Below are positions 46,463 through 55,037 of a DNA stretch of 64,000 nucleotides, one piece after another. The number at the start of each line of letters is the position of its first letter. Position 1 is the stretch's first letter. This DNA is from Mycobacterium palustre (GTDB taxonomy: Bacteria > Actinomycetota > Actinomycetes > Mycobacteriales > Mycobacteriaceae): assembly GCF_002101785.1 (NCBI RefSeq), contig NZ_LQPJ01000130.1:1-64000 (forward strand), given 5' to 3'. The notes beneath the pieces are model-generated. The model was given only the letters and a program-made list of their open reading frames with translations, did not search any database and was not told the DNA's origin. The position numbers and the translations under genes were made by a program.

Positions 46463-47968
46463 CTAGTTTGTAAACGCGGCCTCCGCGGTGCGGCGCCCCT
46501 GGACCGAATGCCGGTAGCCGTACCCGGCGTAGATGGCGGTTCCGACCAGCAGCCAGACGCCGAACCGGACCCACGTCAGCGCCGTGAGGTTCAGCATCAG
46601 CCACAGGCACGCGCAGATCGAGGCGATCGGAAGCAGCGGCACCCACGGGGCGCGGAACCCGCGTTCCAGGTCCGGCCTGGTGCGGCGCAGCACGATGACG
46701 CCGGCCGACACCAACACGAAGGCGAACAGGGTGCCGACGTTGACCATCTCCTCGAGCTTGCTGATCGGGAACACCGACGCCGTCGCGCCCACCACCACCG
46801 CGACCAGCGCGGTGGTGCGGACCGGGGTGCCGCGCGAACCCGTCTTGGCCAGCGGCCGGGGCAACAGCCCGTCGCGCGCCATCGCGAACAGCACCCGGCA
46901 CTGCCCGAGCATCAGCACCATCACCACCGTGGTCAGCCCGGCCAGCGCGCCGATGGCGATGATCTTGCTGGCCCAATGGATTCCGTTCGCCGTGAACGCG
47001 GTGGCCAGGTTCGCCGGCTTGCCGCCGGCCTGCGTCTTGAGCTGGGTGTAGGACACCATCCCCGACAGCACCACCGCGACCGCGACGTAGAGCAGGGTGA
47101 CGATGCCCAGCGACACCAGGATTCCGCGCGGCACGTCGCGCTGCGGCTCTTTGGTTTCCTCGGCCATGGTGGCGACGATGTCGAAGCCGATGAACGCGAA
47201 GAACACGATCGACGCCCCCGCCAGCACGCCGTACCAGCCGTAGTGGCTGCTGGTCGCCCCGGTGAGCAGCGACAGCACCGACTGGTTGACCCCGCTCGCC
47301 TCGTGCCCGGCCTCCGGCTTGGGGATGAACGGCGAGTAGTTGGATCCTTTGATGTAAAAGGCGCCGACGACCACGACGAGCACCACCACCGACACCTTGA
47401 TGGCGGTGATCACCGCGGAAAACCTCGACGACAGCTTGGTGCCCAGCGCGATCAGCGTGCCCACCACCGCGACGATCACCAGCGCGCCCCAGTCGAGCTG
47501 GAAGGAACCGAATGTGGCCGTCCCGCCGGTGAATCCGAACACCGAACCGAGGTAGCTCGACCAGCCCTTGGACACCACGGCCGCGCCGATCGCCAATTCG
47601 AGCAGCAGGTTCCAGCCGATGATCCAGGCCAGGAATTCCCCGAAGGTGGCATAGGAGAAGGTGTAGGCGCTGCCGGCCACCGGCAGCGTCGAGGCGAATT
47701 CGGCGTAGCACAGCGCGGCCAGCGCGCAGGTGACGGCGGCGATCACGAAGGAGATCCAGATCGCGGGACCCGTGATGTCGCCCGCGGTCGAGGCGGTCAC
47801 CGTGAAGATGCCGGCGCCGATCACCACCGCGACGCCGAACACGGTCAGGTCGCGCCAGGTGAGCTCCCGGCGCAGCCGGGTCTCCGGCTCGTCGGTGTCG
47901 GCGATCGACTGTTCCACCGACTTCGTGCGCCAGCGGTTGGCCACCGACCCGCCCCTCTCGTCACCCAT
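46463..47968 (-). CDS. APC-family amino-acid permease (cationic-type)
   Basis: 501 residues from ATG 47968. About 12-14 membrane helices; VFGVAVVIGAGIFTVTAS is the substrate-binding first helix of the APC superfamily, and GFDIVATMAEETKEPQRDVP is the CAT-type signature in loop region 6-7. It likely imports cationic amino acids. The frame is open to 48055, but MGDERGGSVANRW gives the correct N-terminus. Divergent from the next gene by only 31 bp. Rv3253c ortholog position. Confidence 0.88.
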   Translation of the reverse strand: MGDERGGSVANRWRTKSVEQSIADTDEPETRLRRELTWRDLTVFGVAVVIGAGIFTVTASTAGDITGPAIWISFVIAAVTCALAALCYAEFASTLPVAGSAYTFSYATFGEFLAWIIGWNLLLELAIGAAVVSKGWSSYLGSVFGFTGGTATFGSFQLDWGALVIVAVVGTLIALGTKLSSRFSAVITAIKVSVVVLVVVVGAFYIKGSNYSPFIPKPEAGHEASGVNQSVLSLLTGATSSHYGWYGVLAGASIVFFAFIGFDIVATMAEETKEPQRDVPRGILVSLGIVTLLYVAVAVVLSGMVSYTQLKTQAGGKPANLATAFTANGIHWASKIIAIGALAGLTTVVMVLMLGQCRVLFAMARDGLLPRPLAKTGSRGTPVRTTALVAVVVGATASVFPISKLEEMVNVGTLFAFVLVSAGVIVLRRTRPDLERGFRAPWVPLLPIASICACLWLMLNLTALTWVRFGVWLLVGTAIYAGYGYRHSVQGRRTAEAAFTN

Positions 47969-47987
47969 GTGACGGCACAGTACTGGG

Positions 47988-47993
47988 TAGTCT
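47988..47993 (+). promoter_or_regulatory. -10 box (TAGTCT) of a leaderless promoter for the FAD monooxygenase
   Basis: TAGTCT ends 6 nt before ATG 48000. The same hexamer and spacing appear upstream of lcp1 (62465-62470). Confidence 0.55.
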
Positions 47994-47999
47994 GCGGGC

Positions 48000-49436
48000 A
48001 TGCCGGAAAGCGGAAACATAGCGCGGGACCACGCGGCGGTCATCGGGGGCAGCATCGCCGGCCTGTGCGCGGCGCGGGTGCTCGCGGATCGCTACGCCCG
48101 GGTGACGGTCTACGAGCGCGACGAGCTGCCGGCCGCGCCGGCGAACCGCGCGGCGGTCCCCCAGGATCGGCACCTGCACATGCTGATGGCCCGCGGCGCG
48201 AACGAGTTCGAGAGCCTCTTCCCCGGGCTGCTCGAGGACATGGTGGCCGCCGGGGTGCCGATGCTGGAGAACCGGCCCGACTGCATCCACCTGGGCGCCG
48301 CGGGCCACGTCCTGGGCACCGGGCACACGCTGCGCGACGAGTTCACCGCCTACGTGCCCAGCCGGCCGCATCTGGAATGGCAGCTGCGCAGGCGGGTGCA
48401 AGAGCTGGACAACGTGCGGATCGTGCGGCGCTCGGTCTTCGAGCCGCGCTTCGACCGCGCGCGGCAGCGGGTGACCGGTGTGCTGGTCGACCCCGAGGCG
48501 GGCGGTGAGCCGGAGCTCGTGCCCGCCGACCTGGTGGTCGACGCGGCCGGCCGGGGCACCCGGCTGCCGGTGTGGTTGGAGCAGTGGGGATATCCGCGGC
48601 CGGTGGAGCAAACGATCGACATCGGCATCAACTACGCCACCCACCGGTTCCGGATGCCGGAGGGCCTGATCGCGGAGAAGGTGGTGGTCGCCGGCGCCTC
48701 CCACGACCAGTCGCTGGGGCTGGGGATGCTGTTCTACGAGGACCGCACCTGGGTGCTGACGACGTTCGGGGTGGCGAACGCCAAGCCGCCCAAGACATTT
48801 CCGGAGATGCTCGCGCTGGCCGACCAGCTGCTGCCGACCCATTTCAGCGCCGCACTGGCGCAGGCCGAACCGATCGGCGAGCCGGCGTTTCACGCGTTTC
48901 CGGCCAGCCGGTGGCGCCGCTACGACAAGCTGGACCGCTTCCCCGTCGGCATCGTGCCGTTCGGCGACGCCGTCGCCAGCTTCAATCCCACCTTCGGGCA
49001 GGGCATGACGATGACGGCGCTGCAGGCCGGCCATCTGAAGTGGGCGCTGCGGTTTCCGGATCACCAACTGGCCCCGGCGCTCAACGGCGCGACGGCCAGG
49101 AGCACCTACCCGGTGTGGATGATGAACGGCGTCGCCGACATCAACTTCCACCACGCCACATCCAAGGACCGGGTGCCGTGGTGGTGGCGACCGTCCGCGG
49201 CGCTGTTCGACCAATTCCTGGGGGCCGCCGAAACGGAAGCCGTTCTGGCCGAATGGTTTTTGCGCCGGTTCTCGCTGCTGGACAGCCTCTACATGGTGCC
49301 GCCGCCGCGGATCATCGGCCGCGCCATGGCGCACAACATGCGGCTGTGGCTGCGCGAGCGCCGGGCGGCGGCGCGAGAGGGGCGCGCCCTCCGAAGCGGG
49401 TCGCCGCGAGCAGTTACAGCCCTACGGTCGCCCTGA
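48000..49436 (+). CDS. FAD-dependent monooxygenase-like protein (Rv3254-type)
   Basis: 478 residues. N-terminal FAD fold AVIGGSIAGLCAARVLADR with YERD, the DG-like DAAGRGTRLP region and the second flavin motif PFGDAVASFNPTFGQGMTM are those of group A flavin monooxygenases (class of aromatic hydroxylases and halogenases). The substrate is unknown. A TAGTCT box 6 nt upstream indicates leaderless expression. It overlaps the convergent manA by 23 bp. Confidence 0.83.
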   Translation: MPESGNIARDHAAVIGGSIAGLCAARVLADRYARVTVYERDELPAAPANRAAVPQDRHLHMLMARGANEFESLFPGLLEDMVAAGVPMLENRPDCIHLGAAGHVLGTGHTLRDEFTAYVPSRPHLEWQLRRRVQELDNVRIVRRSVFEPRFDRARQRVTGVLVDPEAGGEPELVPADLVVDAAGRGTRLPVWLEQWGYPRPVEQTIDIGINYATHRFRMPEGLIAEKVVVAGASHDQSLGLGMLFYEDRTWVLTTFGVANAKPPKTFPEMLALADQLLPTHFSAALAQAEPIGEPAFHAFPASRWRRYDKLDRFPVGIVPFGDAVASFNPTFGQGMTMTALQAGHLKWALRFPDHQLAPALNGATARSTYPVWMMNGVADINFHHATSKDRVPWWWRPSAALFDQFLGAAETEAVLAEWFLRRFSLLDSLYMVPPPRIIGRAMAHNMRLWLRERRAAAREGRALRSGSPRAVTALRSP

Positions 49437-50640
49437 ACAGCTTGGCCGGCTCGCGTGCCACCAGCCCGATGGGTCCGTCGTCGGCCGCGACCCAGGCCGC
49501 CATCCCGCGTTTCAGGGTGAGCGAGCCGGACTTGCCGTGCACCGTCGCGCAACCCTCGGTGCACAACAGGATCTGCGGACCCTCGTGGCTGCTCGACGCG
49601 TCGACCTCGTGGCCGAGGTGCTCCCCCTCCAAAGTCAGCAGCGCGACGGCGAACTCGTCGGTGGGGGTCTCGTAGACCGTGCCGAAGCCCTCGCGGCGCA
49701 CGTGCGGGTGCAGCCGCGCCTCGGGGGTGGGGTTGAAGTCGAGCACCCGCAGCAACTCGGGGACGTCGACGTGCTTGGGGGTCAGCCCGCCGCGTAACAC
49801 GTTGTCGGAGTTGGCCATTACCTCCACGGCGAAGCCGCGCAGGTAGGTGTGCAGGTTGCCGGCCGGCACGAAGATCGCCTCGCCCGGGACCAGCGTGATG
49901 CGGTTGAGCAGCAACGCCGCCAGCACGCCGGCGTCGCCGGGATAGCGCTCGCCCAGTTCCAGCACCGTCTTGGCTTCCGCGGCGAATTCCGTTGCGCCGG
50001 AACTGACGTAGTGGATGGCGCCGTCCAGCACGGCGGGGATCAGCACGTCGATGTCGGGCTGCGGCGCGGTGATCCAGGTGGTGAACAGCGCGCGCAGGCC
50101 GTCGGCGTCGGACTGGTCGTTGAGCAGGTCGATGTAGGGATCGAGGTCGGAGACGGCCAGCGCCCGCAGCAATTCGACGGTGCGCGACGCCGGGCGGAAC
50201 CCCGCCAGGGCCTCGAACGACTGCAGCGCCACCAACAACTCCGGCTTGTGGGAGGTGTCGCGGTAGTTGCGCACCGGCGAGTTCACCGGAATGCCCAGCC
50301 GCTCCTCGCGCAGGTAGCCCTCGACCGCCTGCTCGGCGCTGGGGTGGGCCTGCAGCGACAGCGGCTCGTCGGCCGCCAGCACCTTGACCAAAAACGGCAG
50401 CACGTCGCCGAAGCGGTTCCGCGACGCCGCGCCGAGCTGTCCCTCGGGGTCGGCGACCAGCGCCTCCAGCAACGACACCTCACCGTTGTCCGTTTCCAGG
50501 AACGCCGGGTCGCCGGGGTGCGCACCGAACCAGAGCTCGGCCTCGGGGTGGGCCGCGGGGACCGGACGCCCGGTGAATTCGGCCAGGGCGGTGCGCGACC
50601 CCCAGGCGTACGTGCGCATGGCCCCGCGAAGCAGTTCCAC
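49414..50640 (-). CDS. manA: Mannose-6-phosphate isomerase
   Basis: 408 residues from GTG 50640, matching the expected length. Type I PMI: LLRGAMRTYAWGS, LPFLVKVLAADEPLSLQAHPS (zinc His), YRDTSHKPELLVAL, PAGNLHTYLRG. It interconverts fructose-6-P and mannose-6-P, first step to GDP-mannose for lipoglycans. Clustered with a phosphomannomutase two genes upstream. The 3' end overlaps the convergent monooxygenase gene. Rv3255c ortholog. Confidence 0.95.
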   Translation of the reverse strand: MELLRGAMRTYAWGSRTALAEFTGRPVPAAHPEAELWFGAHPGDPAFLETDNGEVSLLEALVADPEGQLGAASRNRFGDVLPFLVKVLAADEPLSLQAHPSAEQAVEGYLREERLGIPVNSPVRNYRDTSHKPELLVALQSFEALAGFRPASRTVELLRALAVSDLDPYIDLLNDQSDADGLRALFTTWITAPQPDIDVLIPAVLDGAIHYVSSGATEFAAEAKTVLELGERYPGDAGVLAALLLNRITLVPGEAIFVPAGNLHTYLRGFAVEVMANSDNVLRGGLTPKHVDVPELLRVLDFNPTPEARLHPHVRREGFGTVYETPTDEFAVALLTLEGEHLGHEVDASSSHEGPQILLCTEGCATVHGKSGSLTLKRGMAAWVAADDGPIGLVAREPAKLFRATVGL

Positions 50641-50648
50641 TTGTCTAT

Positions 50649-51755
50649 CTATCCCTGCACCAGTCGCATGTAAACCGCGGCCATCTCCAGCCGGACGGCC
50701 AATACTGCCAGTTGCTGCTCGGGGGTGATGGCACCCCCCAACGCCGGGGCGACCGTGGAGCCGGCCGCGCCGCCCGGCCCGTCGGGCACGTCTTCGGCGG
50801 CCAGCAAATACACGTCCTCGAGCCCGGCGGTCCGGGCGGCGACGACCGTCTGTTCGTCGGACAGCGTCAGCGCCAGCACCCGAAGCCGTTCGGGCAGCGG
50901 CCCGTCGATCTCCTCGTCGTGAAAGAGCGCGTCCACCGAAGACGAAGCGTCGCCGAGTTCGGCGCTCGCGCGCAGCGCCACCAGCGCGTCGGCCAGCCCG
51001 GTGGCCGCGACGACCTCGTGCGCGAGGCGCAGCACCACCGAGCTGCCGTGGCGGGCCAGCGCCAGCGTCGCCGCGCAGTCCCCGGCCAGCACCAGCCGGC
51101 GGTGGGCCATCCGCGCGGCGATCGCCTTGGCCGGGTTGGTGAACAGCTCGCGCGCGGCGCTGTTGCGCAGCGCCTCGGCGTCCAGGGCGTCGGCGAGCGC
51201 CCCCAGGTCGGTGCTGTGCCGCCTGGGGTCGACGGCTCGCAGGGCGGCCAGGCCGGCGGCCAAGTAGCGGCACAGCCCGAAATCGTCGGGAACGCTGAGC
51301 CGGGGCTCGAGCACCGCGACGCGCCCGGCGGTCGAGTCGCGCAGCGGGCCCTCGTACGGCGCCACCACCAGCACCCGCGCGCCCCGGCGCACCCCGGTCG
51401 CCGCGGCGGACACCAGCGCGGGATCGCCGGGGTCGTCGCCGGCGACGATCAGCATGTCCAGCGGGCCCAGCCACGGCGGCGCCTCGGCGGTCAGCACCAC
51501 CGGTTCGGAGGACGTCCCGCCCGCCGTCGCGGCCAGGAGGGCGCCCGCGGTCTCGGCGGGCCCGCGACCGGCCACCCAGATCACGCTGCGCGCGGGGTCG
51601 TCCACGCGCAGCAGGCCCAGCTCCCCCTCGTCGGCCGCGGCCGCGACCGCGCGGACCTGCGCACCCGCCGACGACGCGGCGCGCAACAAGCCGCCGCGAT
51701 CGGCGGCCAGCAGGCCGTCGGGGTCCTCGAGGTCGATCGCCCGGGTGGCGCTCAC
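50649..51755 (-). CDS. SIS-like/TobH-family protein (Rv3256c-type)
   Basis: 368 residues from GTG 51755, which overlaps the phosphomannomutase stop (GTGA). The middle (LDMLIVAGDDPGDPALVSAAA, VRRGARVLVVAPYEG) resembles the sugar-isomerase (SIS) fold of bifunctional phosphoglucose/phosphomannose isomerases. Its place between manA and the mutase, with tight spacing, suggests a role in hexose-phosphate handling. Catalytic residues cannot be confirmed. Confidence 0.75.
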   Translation of the reverse strand: MSATRAIDLEDPDGLLAADRGGLLRAASSAGAQVRAVAAAADEGELGLLRVDDPARSVIWVAGRGPAETAGALLAATAGGTSSEPVVLTAEAPPWLGPLDMLIVAGDDPGDPALVSAAATGVRRGARVLVVAPYEGPLRDSTAGRVAVLEPRLSVPDDFGLCRYLAAGLAALRAVDPRRHSTDLGALADALDAEALRNSAARELFTNPAKAIAARMAHRRLVLAGDCAATLALARHGSSVVLRLAHEVVAATGLADALVALRASAELGDASSSVDALFHDEEIDGPLPERLRVLALTLSDEQTVVAARTAGLEDVYLLAAEDVPDGPGGAAGSTVAPALGGAITPEQQLAVLAVRLEMAAVYMRLVQG

Positions 51756-53146
51756 GGCGCGGCCTTTTCGGCGGCGATCGCCGAGATCTCGGTGCTGATG
51801 TGGGCCACCAGCGCGTCGACGTCCTCGGCGCTGCGAGCCTCCACGTTGAGCCGCAGCAACGGCTCGGTGTTGGAGCTGCGCAGGTTGAACCAGCTGCCGC
51901 CGCCCAGGTCCACGGTCACCCCGTCCAGGTGATCGATCGAGTGGATGCGGCTGCCGAACGACTTCAGCACGGCGTCCACACAACACGAGGCGTCGGCGAC
52001 CTTGAAGTTGATCTCCCCCGACGATTCGTAGCGCTGGTAGTCGGCGGTCAGCTCCGACAGCGGCCGGTCTTGCTCGCCGAGGGCGGCCAGCACGTACAGC
52101 GCCGCCAGCATCCCGGAGTCGGCGCCCCAGAAGTCACGGAAGTAGTAGTGCGCCGAGTGCTCGCCCCCGAAGATGGCGCCGGTGTCGGCCATCAGCGCCT
52201 TGATGTAGGAGTGCCCGACTCGGGACCGCAGCGGGGTGCCGCCGCGCTCGGTGACCAGCTCGGGCACGGCGCGCGAGGTGATCACGTTGTGGATGACGGT
52301 CGCGCCGATCTCCCGGCCGAGCTCGCGGGCGGCCACCAGGCCGGTCACCGTCGACGGCGACACGGTGTGCCCGCGTTCGTCGACGACGAAGCAGCGGTCG
52401 GCGTCCCCGTCGAAGGCCAGGCCGATGTCGGCGCCGCTGTCGCGCACGAAGTTCTGCAGGTCGACCAGGTTGGCGGGGTCGAGCGGGTTGGCCTCGTGGT
52501 TGGGAAACGAGCCGTCGAGTTCAAAGTACAAGGGCAGCAGCGTGATCGAGTCGATGGCACCGAGGACGGCCGGCGCGGTGTGGCCGGCCATGCCGTTGCC
52601 GGCGTCCACGGCGACCCGCAGCGGCCGCAGCCCGGTCGTGTCGACCAGCGAGCGCAGGAACTTGCCGTAGTCGGCCAGCACGTCGCGATCGGCGACGGCG
52701 CCCGGCGGCCCGTCGTAGGTGGCGACGCCGGCGATGAGGTCGTCGCTGATGGCGCCGAGCCCGGAGTCGGCGCCGACCGGTTTGGCCCCGGCCCGGCACA
52801 GCTTGATCCCGTTGTAGGCCGCCGGGTTGTGACTGGCGGTGAACATCGCGCCGGGGCAGTCCAAAAGCCCGGAGGCGAAATACAGCTGATCGGTCGACGC
52901 CAGGCCGATGCGCACCACATTCAGGCCCTGGCCGGTGACCCCTTCGGCGAAGGCGGCGGCCAGCGCCGGCGAGCTGTCGCGCATGTCGTGGCCGAGCACC
53001 GCCTGCCGCGCGCCCTCCGCGCGCATCAGCTTGGCGAAGGCCGCGCCCACATCGGCGACCAGCGCCTCGTCGAGTTCCTCGCCGACCAGCCCACGCACGT
53101 CGTACGCCTTGACGACACGGCGAACGGTCGCGGCGGGCCGAGACAT
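51752..53146 (-). CDS. manB: Phosphomannomutase/phosphoglucomutase
   Basis: 464 residues from ATG 53146, with AGGAGG 7 nt upstream. Phosphoserine loop TASHNP, metal loop DGDADR, sugar loop GGEHSAHYYF and phosphate loop RSSNTEPLLR identify the PMM/PGM fold. It converts mannose-6-P to mannose-1-P. The name is ambiguous: manB and pmmA are both used for Rv3257c, and manB also for the GDP-mannose pyrophosphorylase below. Confidence 0.93.
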   Translation of the reverse strand: MSRPAATVRRVVKAYDVRGLVGEELDEALVADVGAAFAKLMRAEGARQAVLGHDMRDSSPALAAAFAEGVTGQGLNVVRIGLASTDQLYFASGLLDCPGAMFTASHNPAAYNGIKLCRAGAKPVGADSGLGAISDDLIAGVATYDGPPGAVADRDVLADYGKFLRSLVDTTGLRPLRVAVDAGNGMAGHTAPAVLGAIDSITLLPLYFELDGSFPNHEANPLDPANLVDLQNFVRDSGADIGLAFDGDADRCFVVDERGHTVSPSTVTGLVAARELGREIGATVIHNVITSRAVPELVTERGGTPLRSRVGHSYIKALMADTGAIFGGEHSAHYYFRDFWGADSGMLAALYVLAALGEQDRPLSELTADYQRYESSGEINFKVADASCCVDAVLKSFGSRIHSIDHLDGVTVDLGGGSWFNLRSSNTEPLLRLNVEARSAEDVDALVAHISTEISAIAAEKAAP

Positions 53147-53256
53147 GCGGGGGCCTCCTGACGCCATAGTTTCAAGCCTCTTGACGTCAGCCTATCGGCC
53201 CGCGGAAACCGCGGGCCGAAACGGTGCAGCGGGATCGCGCGACGGGCCCGACACGC

Positions 53257-53730
53257 CTAGTCACTGGGGTCGGGCAACACCCGCAGGTGGCCGCGGCGGC
53301 GTCCGGACCGGGGCTCGGGCGGCGCGAGCAGGCCGCCGCTGGGCGCGGTGGCGTGGGTGCCGGCGTGCTGGACGTGGGGATCGGCAAAGCCGTCCAGGCC
53401 GCCGCACCCGTTGTGCGGCGCGCCGGTGACCCGCTGGGGCAGGCGCCGATCGCGGGGCCCGCCCTCCCGCACCGCGTCGGCCAGGGCGACCAGGTCGTCC
53501 TCGTCGGGGTGGGCGGGCTCGGCAAGCAGCGGTCCGGCGTGGCGCACCAGGTCCCATCCGCGGGGCGCGGTGATCCGGCCGGCATGGCCCACACACAGGT
53601 CCCACGAATGCGGTTCGCGCGCGGTGGCGAGCGGGCCTACCACTGCCGTCGAGTCCGAGTAGACGAACGTCAGAGTCGCCACGGCATAGTGCGGACACCC
53701 GGGCCGGCAACAGCGACGGGGAACGTTCAC
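53257..53730 (-). CDS. DUF3499-family protein (Rv3258c-type)
   Basis: 157 residues from GTG 53730. CCRPGCPHYAVATLTF and WDLCVGHAGRITAPRGWDLVRH give a C-x3-C...C-x2-H pattern, a possible zinc site. The C-terminal half is low complexity and Gly/Arg-rich. Function unknown. A TAGCCT box 6 nt before the GTG suggests leaderless transcription. Confidence 0.8.
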   Translation of the reverse strand: MNVPRRCCRPGCPHYAVATLTFVYSDSTAVVGPLATAREPHSWDLCVGHAGRITAPRGWDLVRHAGPLLAEPAHPDEDDLVALADAVREGGPRDRRLPQRVTGAPHNGCGGLDGFADPHVQHAGTHATAPSGGLLAPPEPRSGRRRGHLRVLPDPSD

Positions 53731-53736
53731 GCCGAA

Positions 53737-53742
53737 AGGCTA
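53737..53742 (-). promoter_or_regulatory. -10 box (TAGCCT) of a leaderless promoter for the DUF3499 gene
   Basis: On the minus strand TAGCCT ends 6 nt before GTG 53730. A matching box on the plus strand (53807-53812) serves the divergent gene. Confidence 0.5.
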
Positions 53743-53806
53743 TCGTGCGAAAACGCCGCCGAAGCGCTGGACACGCGCATCCGCTCGCCGCGCGATTCCC
53801 AACCGT

Positions 53807-53812
53807 TACCAT
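53807..53812 (+). promoter_or_regulatory. -10 box (TACCAT) of a leaderless promoter for the Rv3259-type gene
   Basis: TACCAT ends 6 nt before GTG 53819, which supports the longer N-terminus of that product. Confidence 0.5.
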
Positions 53813-53818
53813 CGGCGC

Positions 53819-54325
53819 GTGGGCGATTCGCGCGGCTCCCCGCAAAGCGATCGGTGGCGGCGACGCGCGGCCGCGCGGCGGAGGTCACGACGGGGCCGCG
53901 ACATGCGCGGTCCGCTGCTGCCGCCGACCGTGCCGGGGTGGCGCAGCCGGGCCGAACGGTTCGACATGGCGGTGCTGGAGGCCTACGAACCCATCGAGCA
54001 GCGCTGGCAGGACCGGGTGTCCGACCTCGACGTCGCGGTCGACGAGATCCCGCGCATGTCCGCCAAGGATCCCGACAGCGTGCAGTGGCCGCCGGAGGTC
54101 ATCGCCGACGGGCCGATCGCGCTGGCCCGGTTGATCCCGGCCGGCGTCGACGTGCGCGGTAACGCCACGCGCGCGCGAATTGTGTTGTTCCGCAAGCCGA
54201 TCGAGCGACGGGCGAAAGACACTGTCGAACTCGGCGATCTGCTGCACGAGATCCTGGTGGCGCAGGTGGCCATCTACTTGGACGTCGAGCCGTCGGTCAT
54301 CGACCCGACGATCGACGACGACTGA
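53819..54325 (+). CDS. Zincin-like metallopeptidase-family protein (Rv3259-type)
   Basis: 168 residues from GTG 53819. A basic N-terminus (RWRRRAAARRRSRRGRD) precedes the conserved part MRGPLLPPTVPGWRSRAE. The C-terminal ELGDLLHEILVAQVAIYL aligns with the minimal HExxH zincins, but only HE is present and the second His is Gln/Val, so catalysis is doubtful. An ATG at 53903 would give a 140-residue product nearer the annotated M. tuberculosis length. The -10 box 6 nt before GTG favours the long form. Confidence 0.75.
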   Translation: MGDSRGSPQSDRWRRRAAARRRSRRGRDMRGPLLPPTVPGWRSRAERFDMAVLEAYEPIEQRWQDRVSDLDVAVDEIPRMSAKDPDSVQWPPEVIADGPIALARLIPAGVDVRGNATRARIVLFRKPIERRAKDTVELGDLLHEILVAQVAIYLDVEPSVIDPTIDDD

Positions 54326-54346
54326 GCCGGCGCCGCGGCCGGCGGG

Positions 54347-54718
54347 TCAGACGATGCCGCGCTTGAGGCGGCGGCGCTCGCGCTCGGAGAGCCCGCCCCA
54401 GATGCCGAAGCGTTCGTCATGCGCCAGCGCGTATTCCAGGCACTCGTGACGCACCTCGCAGCCGAGGCAGATCTTCTTGGCCTCCCGCGTCGAGCCGCCC
54501 TTCTCCGGGAAGAAGGCCTCGGGATCGGTTTGCGCGCACAGCGCCCGGTCCTGCCACTGATCCGGCGTCGCCGGCGGCATCGGCTCGGGCTCGGGCTCGA
54601 AAGCCACTGGCGCGTCAGGGACTACGGTCAGGTGCGGGCGGACGCTTGCCGACGGCGCCGCGCCGAAAGTGGTGTGCGGTGTGCCTGTCATAACGCCCCG
54701 AAGGTGCTCATAAGACAT
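54347..54718 (-). CDS. whiB2: WhiB2, [4Fe-4S] septation/cell-division regulator
   Basis: 123 residues. Four Cys (ALCAQTD, then KKICLGCEVRHECLEYA) hold the cluster, followed by GIWGGLSERERRRLKRG. WhiB2 is essential and affects septum formation. The first ~45 residues are a Pro/Glu-rich extension (PEPEPMPPATP) longer than in M. tuberculosis; ATG 54718 (gaggaggcgg 10 nt upstream) or ATG 54691 may be used. Rv3260c ortholog. Confidence 0.93.
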   Translation of the reverse strand: MSYEHLRGVMTGTPHTTFGAAPSASVRPHLTVVPDAPVAFEPEPEPMPPATPDQWQDRALCAQTDPEAFFPEKGGSTREAKKICLGCEVRHECLEYALAHDERFGIWGGLSERERRRLKRGIV

Positions 54719-55037
54719 GCTTCGTCCGCCTCCTCAGCCTTGGAATTTGAGAGGGTTTTGTGAGTCGCGCTGTTCTGATGTACAGACAATTCGAACAAGT
54801 GATCGAATCTCGGTCTGCGACACCGGAATCGGCCGGCCAACCGGGAAATGACACTGATGTGATTAGACACTTGATGACCTGCATCGTCAAGCGTTATGAC
54901 GCATTTCCATATCATCTCGTGACGAAAATTCGGCGTTTCTGTTGTCTTGGACCATCGGCGTGTCGATCACATTGGTCACGGCCGCCTCGAAAAGGGGCCG
55001 CGGACCGCATCGTCGCCGGGCAGTACTGTCGAGCCCT
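54719..55037. other. 319-bp divergent spacer between whiB2 and fbiA
   Basis: It is AT-richer than its neighbours. TACTGT (55024-55029) ends 8 nt before the fbiA GTG and may be its -10. I find no confident promoter for whiB2 and no gene or RNA. Confidence 0.5.

Noticed and set aside
45146..48508. Open frame of 1120 codons on the plus strand
   Set aside because: It runs opposite alkB, the permease and intergenic DNA; the product is Arg/Gln/His-rich shadow sequence.
54859..54870. CRP-like motif in the whiB2/fbiA spacer
   Set aside because: GTG and CAC are separated by 6 bp rather than the 8 bp of mycobacterial CRP sites.
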